From positions 164,485 to 228,484 of the forward strand of contig NZ_BDJC01000004.1 of the NCBI RefSeq assembly GCF_002005565.1: a stretch of 64,000 bases of DNA, given 5' to 3'. The stretch comes from Streptomyces sp. JHA26. GTDB taxonomy: Bacteria; Actinomycetota; Actinomycetes; Streptomycetales; Streptomycetaceae. The translations under genes were made by a program, and so were the position numbers. The notes under the pieces are model-generated. The model saw only the letters and a program-made list of their open reading frames with translations. It was not told the DNA's origin and searched no databases. Positions 10,425 to 18,643 of the stretch are shown one piece after another; within the stretch, counting starts at the first letter, position 1, and every line of letters starts with the position of its first letter.

Positions 10425-10555
10425 CTGGCTGCCCGCCGCATCGCAGCCCACTTGGCGGGCCCGGACCAGAAGCGACAGCGCGGTGTGCGGCAAGGCCGGG
10501 AGGGGTGGTCCCGACCGGGGACCCGGCACACGACGCTTTTGGGGGGCTTGAACCT

Positions 10556-13240
10556 ATGGACCCGAACAACCGGGGACCCGAGGAGCACGGCCACGACGGC
10601 AGCACGCCGCGCCCGCGCCCGTCCAGGGACCCCCTCACACCCGACTTCGGACAGCACGCGCCCGCGCTCGCCCGCACCGTGCAGCTCGTCTCCGGCGACT
10701 TCCTGCTCACCGTCAACCCCGTCGACGGCAGCGAGATCGAGGTCTGCCCGCCTGGGGGTACCTCCCGCTCGAGCGAATTCGAGAGTGGGGGAGAGCGCCC
10801 CGCCCGCCCGGAGAAGCTCACCGCGACCGAACGCGCCGAACTGGACCGCGCCGCCCGGCCGCCCGCCCCGCCGGGCCCGACGCGGCCCGCACTCGGCCTG
10901 CTGGCCCGCCAGGACGAACGCGAACGACTGACCCGGCTGCTCGCCCGCGGCCGTTCGGTGCGCCTGACCGGCCCCGCCGGCTCCGGTCGCACCAGCCTCC
11001 TCGACGTCGTCGCCGAGGACTGCGCCGGCCTCGCGCCCGACGGCGTCGTCCGCCTCAGCGGCTTCCGCCGCACGGCCGACGACCTGCTGTACGACCTCTT
11101 CCACGCCGTGTACCGCGCCCCCCTGCACCGGCCGGACCGGGAGGAACTGCTCGACCTCGTCCGCGAGGTCGGCGCGGTCGTCGTCCTGGACGACGTGGAG
11201 TTCGGCGGCGCCGCCCTCGACGAACTGCTCGACGCCACCCCCGAGTGCGCCTTCCTCGTCGCCGCGACGCCGGACGTGCCCGCCCCCTCGGCCGGCTCCG
11301 CCGTCGAGGAGGTCTTCCTCACCGGCCTGGACCGCTCGGACGGCGTGGAACTGCTGGAGCGCGCCGCCCGGCGGCCCCTCACCGACGAGGAGGCCAACTG
11401 GGCCGGTGACCTCTGGTTCGAGTCCGAGGGCCTGCCCCTGCGGTTCGTGCAGGCCGGTGCGCTGCTGCGCCGGCGCGACCGGCTGCGGGCCGGCGCCGAC
11501 GCCGTCGACGAGTTCGGCGTCTTCGCCGACGCCCGCCCGGCCGACGACACGCCCTACGACGCCGCCGAGAACGACGAGGTCCCCCTGCCGTCCGTCGGCG
11601 AGGCCGCCGCGCCCGCGCCGCTGCTCGCCTCCCGGCTGAGCGCCTCGGCCCGCGCCACCCTGGAGTTCGCCGTCGCCCTCGGCGGCGAGGTGCCCCACCA
11701 GGCGCACCTGCCCGCGCTGGTCGGCGACACCCACGCGGACGCCGCCCTCGGCGAGCTGGCCGACTGCGGACTGGTCTCGCCGGTCGGCTCCCGCTACCGG
11801 CTCGCCGCCGGGGTCCTCACCCAGCTGGAGAACGCCGGATACGCCGACGGCGCGCGGGAGAAGGCGTCGGCCACCGCCCGGCACTACGCCTGGTGGGCCG
11901 GACACCCCTCGGTCACCCCCGAGCGCGTGTGCGCCGAGGCCGACGCCGTGCTGGCCGCCCTCGCCGCGCTGGTGCCGGCGACGGCCCCGGCCGGGGACGA
12001 CGAGGAGAGCCCCGCCGTCCAGCTGGCCCGCACCGCGGCCCCCGCGTTCGCCGCCGGACTGCACTGGAGCGCCTGGGAACGGGCGCTGCGCTCCGGCGCC
12101 GAGGCCTCCCGGCTCGCCGGTGACGTCGCCGAACAGGCCTACTTCCACCACGAGCTCGGCGTCCTCGCGCTGTGCGAGGGACAGCTCGACCGGGCCCGTG
12201 CCGAGCTGGAGGCGTCCATCGGGCTGCGCGGCGCGCTCTCCGACAAGCGCGGCGCCGTCTCGGGCCGCCGTGCCCTCGCCCTGGTGTCGGACCGCTCCGG
12301 GGACACCCCCGGCCCGGGTGGCGCCGCGGGACCCGGGGCCGTCGGCGCCGGACTCGGCGCCGCCTTCGGCCCGACCGCGGCCGAGGAGGTGCCCGACGCC
12401 CGGCACGAGGAGTCGGCGTCGCCGCCGGCCGGTGTGCCCGCGCCCTTCCCGCCGCTCCGGCCGTCCCCGCAGTCCCCGACGCTCGTCGTCCGCCGGGACC
12501 CGTCCCCGGGGCCGGCCCGCGGCCCCCTGGGCGGCATCAGGGGACTCGCGCGGCGCAACCTGGCGGCCGCCGGCGCGGGCGCGCTGCTCGTCGCCGTGCT
12601 CGGCACGGTGGTGACGCTGGGCGCCACCTCCGAGAACGACCCGGGCACGCCCGCCGACCAGGTCGGCGTCAACCCGTCCGCGAGCCAGGGCGTCGACGAC
12701 GGAAGCCTGGGCGCCGACCGGCCGGAGGACGACGGCAACGGCTCCGCGGACACCGGTGAGGCGACCGCCCGGCCGACCGACCCCGGCCCGGACGGCACCC
12801 CCGGCACCTCCGACGACCCGACGCCGGCCGAGTCGGACCGGCCGTCGGACAGCAGCGGGCCCGGACACCCGAGCGGCACCGGCGACCCGAGCGGCACCGG
12901 CGACCCCAGCGACCCGGACGGGTCGGACGGGCCGGGCGGCCCGACGAAGCCGCAGCCGCCCACGTCGTCCAGGCCGCCCACGTCGTCCGAACCGCCGACC
13001 TCGTCCGAGCCGCCCACCGATCCGCCGTCCCAGACGCCCACGACCGACCCGCCCTCCGAGTCGCCGACGACGCCGCCGACCTCGCCGTCGACCCCGGAGA
13101 CCTCCAACAGCGCGACCGGTCCGGGCACCACCACCCCGACCACCGCGAGCGCTCCCGCCGACGGCCCCGCGACCGCGACGCAGAGCGGCACCCCGACCGG
13201 CGGCACGGGGTCCGCCCCGGCGACCGGGCTGATCGTCTGA
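10556..13240 (+). CDS. Large membrane-anchored P-loop NTPase with Pro/Ser/Thr-rich tail
   Basis: 894-aa protein. A hydrophilic N-terminus is followed by an ATPase module: Walker A GPAGSGRTS at about 139-147 and a Walker B-like VVVLDDVEFGG near 210, resembling the NACHT/AAA domains of LuxR/SARP-type regulators. A helical region with possible TPR-like repeats follows (AEQAYFHHELGVLALCEGQLDRARAELEASIGLR). One membrane helix lies at about 667-690 (NLAAAGAGALLVAVLGTVVTLGA). The last 200 residues are Pro/Ser/Thr/Asp rich with PPTSS repeats (about 800-822) and would lie outside the cell. No output domain is recognisable. ATG 10556 lies after a G6 run. Residues 66-80 come from a repeat-like insertion. 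Confidence 0.8.
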   Translation: MDPNNRGPEEHGHDGSTPRPRPSRDPLTPDFGQHAPALARTVQLVSGDFLLTVNPVDGSEIEVCPPGGTSRSSEFESGGERPARPEKLTATERAELDRAARPPAPPGPTRPALGLLARQDERERLTRLLARGRSVRLTGPAGSGRTSLLDVVAEDCAGLAPDGVVRLSGFRRTADDLLYDLFHAVYRAPLHRPDREELLDLVREVGAVVVLDDVEFGGAALDELLDATPECAFLVAATPDVPAPSAGSAVEEVFLTGLDRSDGVELLERAARRPLTDEEANWAGDLWFESEGLPLRFVQAGALLRRRDRLRAGADAVDEFGVFADARPADDTPYDAAENDEVPLPSVGEAAAPAPLLASRLSASARATLEFAVALGGEVPHQAHLPALVGDTHADAALGELADCGLVSPVGSRYRLAAGVLTQLENAGYADGAREKASATARHYAWWAGHPSVTPERVCAEADAVLAALAALVPATAPAGDDEESPAVQLARTAAPAFAAGLHWSAWERALRSGAEASRLAGDVAEQAYFHHELGVLALCEGQLDRARAELEASIGLRGALSDKRGAVSGRRALALVSDRSGDTPGPGGAAGPGAVGAGLGAAFGPTAAEEVPDARHEESASPPAGVPAPFPPLRPSPQSPTLVVRRDPSPGPARGPLGGIRGLARRNLAAAGAGALLVAVLGTVVTLGATSENDPGTPADQVGVNPSASQGVDDGSLGADRPEDDGNGSADTGEATARPTDPGPDGTPGTSDDPTPAESDRPSDSSGPGHPSGTGDPSGTGDPSDPDGSDGPGGPTKPQPPTSSRPPTSSEPPTSSEPPTDPPSQTPTTDPPSESPTTPPTSPSTPETSNSATGPGTTTPTTASAPADGPATATQSGTPTGGTGSAPATGLIV
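10753..10793. repeat. Short palindromic repeat-type element inside a CDS
   Basis: The stretch starts TGGGGGTACCTCCC, has a centre GCTCGAGCGAATTCGAGAG and ends TGGGGGAG, so its ends and centre are partly self-complementary. I recall similar elements scattered through Streptomyces intergenic regions. Here it is read in frame as GGTSRSSEFESGG between EIEVCPP and ERPARPEK of the P-loop protein. The surrounding protein shows no other disturbance. Confidence 0.6.
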
Positions 13241-13251
13241 GGCGGTCCGAC

Positions 13252-13294
13252 GCGCGAGGGGCCGGGTCCGCATCACGGACCCGGCCCCTCGCGC
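13252..13294. terminator. Bidirectional terminator
   Basis: Perfect 19-bp inverted repeat (13252-13270 and 13276-13294) with loop CATCA, between the convergent P-loop protein gene and nucS. Confidence 0.85.
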
Positions 13295-13318
13295 ACGCGG
13301 GCCTCACGCCCGTACCGC

Positions 13319-13990
13319 TCAGAACAGCCGGAGCTTGTCGTCCTCGATGCCGCGCAGGGCGTCGTAGTCCAGGACCGTGCAGCCGATGCCGCGGTCGGTG
13401 GCGAGGACGCGCGCCTGGGGCTTGATCTCCTGGGCCGCGAAGATGCCGCGGACCGGGGCGAGGTGGGGATCGCGGTTCAGCAGTTCCAGATAGCGGGTGA
13501 GCTGCTCCACGCCGTCGATCTCGCCGCGCCGCTTGATCTCGACGGCCACGGTCCCGCCGTCGCCGTCCCGGCACAGGATGTCGACCGGCCCGATGGCCGT
13601 CGGGTACTCGCGGCGGATCAGGGTGTAGCCCTCGCCGAGGGTCTCGATGCGGTCGGCGAGCAGTTCCTGGAGGTGCGCCTCCACGCCGTCCTTGATGAGA
13701 CCGGGGTCCACGCCCAGCTCGTGCGAGGAGTCGTGGAGGATCTCCTCCATCGTGATGATGAGTTTCTCGCCCGCCTTGTTGACGACGGTCCACACGCCCG
13801 CCTCGTCACCGGAGCCCTCCTTGAGGGTGCACGGAGGCGACATCCAGTTCAGGGGTTTGTAGGCCCGGTCGTCGGCATGGATCGAGACGCTGCCGTCCGC
13901 CTTGACCAGAATCAGCCGCGGGGCCGAGGGAAGGTGGGCGGTGAGCCGTCCGGCATAGTCGACGGAGCAGCGGGCAATGACGAGACGCAT
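13319..13990 (-). CDS. nucS: Mismatch-specific endonuclease NucS
   Basis: 223-aa endonuclease (NucS/EndoMS) that cuts both strands at mismatches and provides non-canonical mismatch repair in actinobacteria lacking MutS/MutL. The N-terminal domain ([16 protein letters not shown]) mediates dimerisation. The C-terminal RecB-like nuclease carries Asp137 (GPVDILC), Glu151 and Lys153 ([21 protein letters not shown]). The C-terminal DDKLRLF resembles the sliding-clamp-binding tail seen in the family. Start ATG 13990 gives the standard length; the frame stays open a further 48 codons upstream without support. Confidence 0.95.
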   Translation of the reverse strand: MRLVIARCSVDYAGRLTAHLPSAPRLILVKADGSVSIHADDRAYKPLNWMSPPCTLKEGSGDEAGVWTVVNKAGEKLIITMEEILHDSSHELGVDPGLIKDGVEAHLQELLADRIETLGEGYTLIRREYPTAIGPVDILCRDGDGGTVAVEIKRRGEIDGVEQLTRYLELLNRDPHLAPVRGIFAAQEIKPQARVLATDRGIGCTVLDYDALRGIEDDKLRLF

Positions 13991-14271
13991 GGTCGGAAAC
14001 GCTACTCGACGCGCCCCTTCCGACGCGATTCGCCTCCGCTCCCGACGCCCGGCGGAATGCCCCGCTTCCCCCCAATGGTCCCGTGTTGCGCACTGGCCGA
14101 TTGTGTACGTACCGGATGGGACCCATCTGGGCATTCTCCTGGTGCGGCCCCGATCGGTTGCTTACGGTATTGAACGGGAGGTCGCGAGGCGTGTACGCAG
14201 CGTGTCCGACATCGCGCACTCCCTTCACTGTCCGGCAACCCCTGTCGATCGGGGGTGCGAGAGGAGTACCC

Positions 14272-14664
14272 ATGTCGCTCGACGTCTCACCGGCCCTACT
14301 CGAAAAGGCCGAGCGAGGCGAGGTCGACGAAGCAGAATTCGTCGACTGCGTCCGGACCTCCCTGCCCTACGCATGGGAGATGATCAGCTCCCTGGTGGCA
14401 CAGCTGAAGGTCGACGGCGGAGCCTTCGCCGACAACCAGACGCCCCCGCCGGACGAGCAGGCGCGTGGTCAGCTGCTGCGTGCGCTCGCGAGCGACGCCA
14501 TACGCGGTGCGCTGCAGCGGCACTTCGGAGTGCGGCTGGCCTTCCAGAACTGCCACCGGGTGGCGGTGTTCCCGTTGGACTCCTCCGTCGACGAGACGCT
14601 GGCCCGTTTCACCTCGGTGCGCAGCCAAGTGCTGAACCAGTCGCCCGAGTTCCGCGACTGCTGA
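14272..14664 (+). CDS. SCO5389-family conserved protein
   Basis: 130-aa protein of a family conserved across Streptomyces and relatives, without known function. No signal peptide or membrane helix; acidic N-terminus (LLEKAERGEVDEAEFVDCVRTSLPYAWEMISSLVAQL), then a PPPDEQARGQLLRALASDAIRGALQRHFGVRLAFQNC block. Three Cys are present, including the last residue. GAGGAG (14261-14266) is 5 nt before ATG 14272. The 280-nt upstream gap to divergent nucS should hold its promoter, but I cannot define one. High conservation suggests a basic actinomycete function. Confidence 0.85.
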   Translation: MSLDVSPALLEKAERGEVDEAEFVDCVRTSLPYAWEMISSLVAQLKVDGGAFADNQTPPPDEQARGQLLRALASDAIRGALQRHFGVRLAFQNCHRVAVFPLDSSVDETLARFTSVRSQVLNQSPEFRDC

Positions 14665-14679
14665 CGCGACGGTCGTCCG

Positions 14680-14726
14680 CTTGCCGCTCCGTACGCGGGA
14701 GGTGCAGTTCGTACCGGAGCGGCAAG
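14680..14726. terminator. Hairpin after SCO5389-family gene
   Basis: CTTGCCGCTCCGTACG (14680-14695) pairs with 14710-14726 with a single bulged C, 16 nt after the stop, between convergent genes. Confidence 0.7.
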
Positions 14727-14778
14727 TCTCCCGCCCGGCCCTTCGCGGGCACCGGACGTTCGTCCGTCCCCGGGTCGC

Positions 14779-15807
14779 TCAGCGGAACCGGGGGAGCACC
14801 TCGGTCCCGAGGCGCCGCACGTTCTCCTCGGTCGCCGCGAGGTCGCCGGAACCCTCGACGAGCAGCGCGAAGCGGGAGATGCCGGTCCGCTCGCTGGTCG
14901 CCGCGAGCCGGTCCGCGCACAGCCGGGGCGTGCCCACCGGGTGCAGCCCGCAGAGCAGTTCGGTGTACGCCAGCGGGTCGCGCATCCGCCGGGCGCGGCC
15001 GTCCACCGTGACGTGGGCGCCCAGCCCCTGGCGCAGCCAGCCCGGCATCGCCTTGAGCAGCGCCTCCGACGCGTCGGCGTGCCGGTCCGCGATCTGGCAG
15101 ACGCCGGCCGAGACGTGGGCCGCGTCGTGGATCTCCGCGTCCGGACGCCCGGCGACGCGGGCGTGCCGCCGCCACAGGGCGACCATCTCGGCCTTCTCCT
15201 CGTCCCCGACGTGCATCCCGAGCAGCATCGGCAGTCCCCGCTCGGCCGCCACGCGCACGCTCGCGGGGGAGGTGCAGGCCATCACGACCTCCGGTCCCGG
15301 AACCTCCGACAGGGCCTGCGACGGCTGCGGGACGACGGGCACCTCGCGAAACCGGAAGCGGTCCCCCGAGGCGGCGACGGCCGGTTCGCGCAGCCAGCGC
15401 ACCAGCAGATCGAGTGACTCCGGGAACCCCGTCTCGTACGCCTGCAGGCCCGCGCCGAACACCTCCAGGTCGACCCACGGGCCGCCGCGGCCCACGCCCA
15501 GCGAGAACCGGCCGCCGCTCGTGACGTGCAGCAGCGCCGCCTGCTCGCCGAGCGCCACCGGATGGGTGGTGGGCAGCACGCTGACCGCCGTGCCGACCCG
15601 GATGCGGCGGGTGCGGCCCAGCAGCAGCGCGGCCAGCGTCACGGCCGACGGACACGTGCCGTACGGCACGAAGTGGTGCTCGGCCAGCCAGACCGTGTCG
15701 AGCCCCGCCTCCTCGGCGACCTCGGCGGAGCGGACCGCGCGGTGCAGCGCCTCGCCCTGGCCCTGGCCCGGGAACTGGGCGCCCAACACGAAACTTCCAA
15801 CGCGCAT
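14779..15807 (-). CDS. LLM-class flavin-dependent oxidoreductase
   Basis: 342-aa luciferase-like monooxygenase using reduced flavin (FMN or F420). Family marks: GLDTVWLAEHHFVPYG at the N-terminus, then RIRVGTAVSVLPTTHPVALGEQAALL and GGRFSLGVGRGG, the barrel segments around the flavin. Substrate unknown. ATG 15807 is preceded by AGGAAG on the minus strand; the upstream open frame to 16269 crosses another gene's territory and is not coding. A stand-alone gene, convergent with the SCO5389-family gene. Confidence 0.9.
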   Translation of the reverse strand: MRVGSFVLGAQFPGQGQGEALHRAVRSAEVAEEAGLDTVWLAEHHFVPYGTCPSAVTLAALLLGRTRRIRVGTAVSVLPTTHPVALGEQAALLHVTSGGRFSLGVGRGGPWVDLEVFGAGLQAYETGFPESLDLLVRWLREPAVAASGDRFRFREVPVVPQPSQALSEVPGPEVVMACTSPASVRVAAERGLPMLLGMHVGDEEKAEMVALWRRHARVAGRPDAEIHDAAHVSAGVCQIADRHADASEALLKAMPGWLRQGLGAHVTVDGRARRMRDPLAYTELLCGLHPVGTPRLCADRLAATSERTGISRFALLVEGSGDLAATEENVRRLGTEVLPRFR

Positions 15808-15900
15808 TGCTCTTCCTGCTTCCTCGGCTCCGACACGGAGCTCCCCCGCAGGGCATAACCAGCCGACACGTGCCGAGGACACGGCCGGACGAGGGGATTT

Positions 15901-15922
15901 GCGGATTGTCTGCGGAATCCGC
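15901..15922. promoter_or_regulatory. Inverted repeat in divergent promoter region
   Basis: GCGGATT (15901-15907) and AATCCGC (15916-15922) are exact reverse complements 8 nt apart, between the luciferase-like gene and the small Cys/His protein gene. Operator-like; no regulator can be assigned. Confidence 0.35.
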
Positions 15923-16008
15923 CGCCGAGGGAGGTCTGCAGGCGCTTCACCCGCGCCGCGTAGGCTGGACGCGGTCCGTACTTCCTGTATAGCTCCGTGA
16001 GGTGTCCT

Positions 16009-16341
16009 GTGTCCCCGCGTCGCAACCGACCCAAGGGAGCCGGCACGACCGGCCGGAGCGCCGAGGACGACGGCCTCGTCCGCTACGGCGGCCGGCAGAC
16101 GTCGGAGAGCTGGCGGGGCGAGGACTGGAACGTACGGCACGTGGCCGGCGCGAGCGCGCAGGGCAAGTCCTACCGCTGCCCGGGCTGCGACCAGCTGATC
16201 CCGGACGGCGTCCCGCACGTGGTGGCCTGGCCGGCGCACTCGGGCGTCGACGACCGCCGGCACTGGCACAAGTCCTGCTGGAACGCGAAGGACCGCCGCA
16301 CCACGCGGGTGCAGCGGTCCCGTAACGCGCCGAGGTTCTGA
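16009..16341 (+). CDS. Small basic Cys/His protein, possible zinc ribbon
   Basis: 110-aa protein. The basic N-terminus (SPRRNRPKGAG) is followed by a Trp-rich segment (SWRGEDWNVRHVAG) and a possible metal site: YRCPGCDQLIPDGVPHVVAWP, then HWHKSCW, giving CxxC with later His and Cys ligands. The C-terminus is basic (KDRRTTRVQRSRN), so nucleic-acid binding is plausible but unproven. GTG 16009 has GAGG 6 nt upstream. Homologues are often labelled ATP/GTP-binding, yet I see no P-loop. It ends 7 nt before the convergent permease stop. Confidence 0.75.
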   Translation: MSPRRNRPKGAGTTGRSAEDDGLVRYGGRQTSESWRGEDWNVRHVAGASAQGKSYRCPGCDQLIPDGVPHVVAWPAHSGVDDRRHWHKSCWNAKDRRTTRVQRSRNAPRF

Positions 16342-16348
16342 GCGCCGG

Positions 16349-17218
16349 TCAGACGTCCCGCTTCCGCAGCAGGGCGAACGCGCCGGCGAACGCGACGGCC
16401 GTCACGACGAGCATGATCAGCAGCGGGTCCCAGCCGGACGGGCCGGACTCCGTGAGGGAACTGACGTAGAAGACGCTCATCTGGTTCGGGATCGAGTACT
16501 CGAACAGGGCGTCGCGCACGTCCTCCAGGGACCGCGAGACCATGAACAGGGCGATCACCAGCGGCGCCAGCACGGCCCCGATCATGAGGGTGATCGCGCC
16601 CGCCGAATGCCGGATGACGGAGCCGACGGCGAGCGAGAGCAGTCCCAGCAGCGCGAGGTAGAACGAGACGCCCACGGTGGCCTTCAGCCACTCCTCACCG
16701 GTGGGCGCCACCGCGCCGTGGTCCTCCAGCAGGGCCACGTGCAGCAGGGCGACGAGCGTCGTGGACACCAGCGTCACCACGAACGCGACCAGGAAGAAGA
16801 CGATCGCCTTCGCGGCGAGCACCCGGCCGCGGCTGGGGCAGGCGGTCATCGTCGTGCGGATCATGCCGGTGCCGTACTCCGAGGCCGTGGTCATCACACC
16901 GAGCGTGATGACGCACATGCTGCCGAGCAGCAGGCCGAAGAAGCCGAGGCTGAGCGCGTTCTCGCCGGACGCGTCCGCGGAGGACTTCGCCACCAGCACA
17001 CCGGCCAGCAGGCCGATGCCGAGGACCAGCAGGACGAACACGCCCAGCGTCCACATCGTCGAGCGCACCGACCTGATCTTGGTCCACTCGGAGGCCAGCG
17101 CGTGCCCGAGGTGCGCGCGCACCACCGGGATCGGCGAGGTGTAGGCGGGGTACGGCGAACCGGGCGCCGCCTGCCACTCGGGCGCGGCCTGCGGCATCGG
17201 GGACTGGGGCGTGCTCAT
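16349..17218 (-). CDS. ABC transporter permease (operon A)
   Basis: 289-aa ABC-2 type permease. A Pro-rich cytoplasmic N-terminus (about 45 aa) leads into LASEWTKIRSVRSTMWTL, then six helices (for example VFVLLVLGIGLLAGVLV, GFFGLLLGSMCVITLGV, IVFFLVAFVVTLVSTTLVAL, LLIMLVVTAVAFAGAFALL) and the end RKRDV. The SEWTKIRS(V/A)-T-WTL motif and the EYGTGMIRTT motif recur in the paralogous permease at 18644-19420. Start overlaps the ATPase stop as ATGA. Function and substrate unknown; related systems act in lantibiotic immunity or envelope stress. Confidence 0.88.
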   Translation of the reverse strand: MSTPQSPMPQAAPEWQAAPGSPYPAYTSPIPVVRAHLGHALASEWTKIRSVRSTMWTLGVFVLLVLGIGLLAGVLVAKSSADASGENALSLGFFGLLLGSMCVITLGVMTTASEYGTGMIRTTMTACPSRGRVLAAKAIVFFLVAFVVTLVSTTLVALLHVALLEDHGAVAPTGEEWLKATVGVSFYLALLGLLSLAVGSVIRHSAGAITLMIGAVLAPLVIALFMVSRSLEDVRDALFEYSIPNQMSVFYVSSLTESGPSGWDPLLIMLVVTAVAFAGAFALLRKRDV

Positions 17219-18459
17219 CGGGCGTCCTCGGACTTGGTCGGGTCGGTGACGGGCGCGGGGTCGGTGACGGGCGCGGGGGGAGCGGCCGGGGGAGTCGCGG
17301 GGGCGGACGGGGCCTGCCGCGCGTAGGGGTTGTCCGACGGCGTGCCCGCCGGGGACGCGCCGGGAGCGGCCGGGGCGCCGTAGGGACCCGCGGGGGCCTG
17401 GACCGGCGGGCCCTGCGGCGCGGGCAGGTCGCCCGGCCGGGGCGGCGGCGGGGCGTACCAGCCGGGCTGGCCCTGCCCGGGCACCGGCATCGGAGGCTGC
17501 GCGCCGGGCGGCAGCGGCTGCTGGAGCCCGGCCTTCTGGTCGGCGGTCGACCGGTAGTCGACGGCGCCCTGCGTCATCCGCATGTACGCCTCCTCCAGCG
17601 AGGCCTGGTGCGGCGACAGCTCCCACAGCCGTACGCCGGACTCGTGCGCGATGTCGCTGATCCGCGGCAGCGCCAGCCCGGTCACCCGCAGCGCCCCGTC
17701 CTGCTCGGGCAGCACGTGGCCGCCCGCCTCGGTCAGCGCGGAGGTCAGCTTCTCGCGCAGCTGCGGTTCGGTGTCCGGCGTGCGCACCCGGGCGAAGTCG
17801 GCGGAGTTGGCCGAGATGAAGTCCTTGACGCTCATGTCGGCGAGGAGCTGGCCGCGCCCGATGACGATCAGGTGGTCGGCGGTCAGCGCCATCTCGCTCA
17901 TCAGGTGCGAGGAGACGAAGACCGTGCGGCCCTCCGCCGCGAGCGCCTTCATCAGGTTGCGCACCCAGTGGATGCCCTCGGGGTCGAGGCCGTTGACCGG
18001 TTCGTCGAACAGCAGCACCTGGGGGTCGCCGAGGAGCGCCGCGGCGATGCCGAGCCGCTGGCCCATGCCGAGGGAGAAGCCCTTGGAGCGCCGCTTGGCC
18101 ACGTCCTGCAGGCCCACCACGCCGAGCACCTCGTCCACGCGCCGGGCCGGGATGCCGGACAGCTGGGCCAGGCTCAGCAGGTGGTTGCGGGCGGACCGGC
18201 CGCCGTGCACGGCCTTGGCGTCGAGCAGGGCGCCGACCTGGCGCGGGGCGTTGGGGAGCCTGCGGTACGGGTGACCGCCGATCGTCACGTGCCCCGCGGT
18301 CGGGTTGTCCAGGCCGAGGATCATGCGCATCGTCGTCGACTTGCCGGAGCCGTTGGGTCCGAGGAAGCCGGTCACGGCACCCGGCCGCACCTGGAAGGAC
18401 AGGTTGTACACAGCGGTCTTGTCGCCGTAGCGCTTGGTCAGGCCGACTGCCTCGATCAT
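17215..18459 (-). CDS. ABC transporter ATPase with Pro-rich C-terminal extension (operon A)
   Basis: 414-aa ATPase. Walker A GPNGSGKST, variant signature FSLGMGQRLGIAAALL, Walker B VLLFDEP, D-loop GLDPEG and switch region VSSHLMSE, as in BcrA-type exporters. The catalytic part ends near residue 300; the last 100 or so residues are a Pro/Gly/Ala-rich tail (PLPPGAQPPMPVPGQGQPGW and similar) lacking in its paralogue at 19417. A tail of this kind may bind partner proteins. ATG 18459 is chosen by analogy with the paralogue; GTG 18468 is in frame. Coupled to the permease by ATGA. Confidence 0.9.
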   Translation of the reverse strand: MIEAVGLTKRYGDKTAVYNLSFQVRPGAVTGFLGPNGSGKSTTMRMILGLDNPTAGHVTIGGHPYRRLPNAPRQVGALLDAKAVHGGRSARNHLLSLAQLSGIPARRVDEVLGVVGLQDVAKRRSKGFSLGMGQRLGIAAALLGDPQVLLFDEPVNGLDPEGIHWVRNLMKALAAEGRTVFVSSHLMSEMALTADHLIVIGRGQLLADMSVKDFISANSADFARVRTPDTEPQLREKLTSALTEAGGHVLPEQDGALRVTGLALPRISDIAHESGVRLWELSPHQASLEEAYMRMTQGAVDYRSTADQKAGLQQPLPPGAQPPMPVPGQGQPGWYAPPPPRPGDLPAPQGPPVQAPAGPYGAPAAPGASPAGTPSDNPYARQAPSAPATPPAAPPAPVTDPAPVTDPTKSEDAR

Positions 18460-18591
18460 GCTCCGCACCCATCGAAAGGTTCAGGACAGCGGGGCACACG
18501 CCCCCGTAAGGGTTAGGAGGATATCGAGGCGCTGACGGTTCCCTTCAAGTCCGGGTAAAAAACCGGTCGTCCCGGGCCCCTCCCCGGGCCC

Positions 18592-18638
18592 GTCGTCGGC
18601 CTCCCGCCCCTCCGGGCGTACGGCGGGAGGCCGACGAC
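18592..18638 (-). terminator. Terminator of ABC operon B
   Basis: Perfect 17-bp stem (18592-18608 with 18622-18638) and 13-nt loop, starting 6 nt beyond the permease stop. Confidence 0.8.
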
Positions 18639-18643
18639 AGGTC

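Noticed and set aside
10418..13276. 952-codon minus-strand frame opposite the P-loop protein
   Set aside because: Low-complexity Arg/Gly composition typical of antisense reading in high-GC DNA; it also runs through the terminator.
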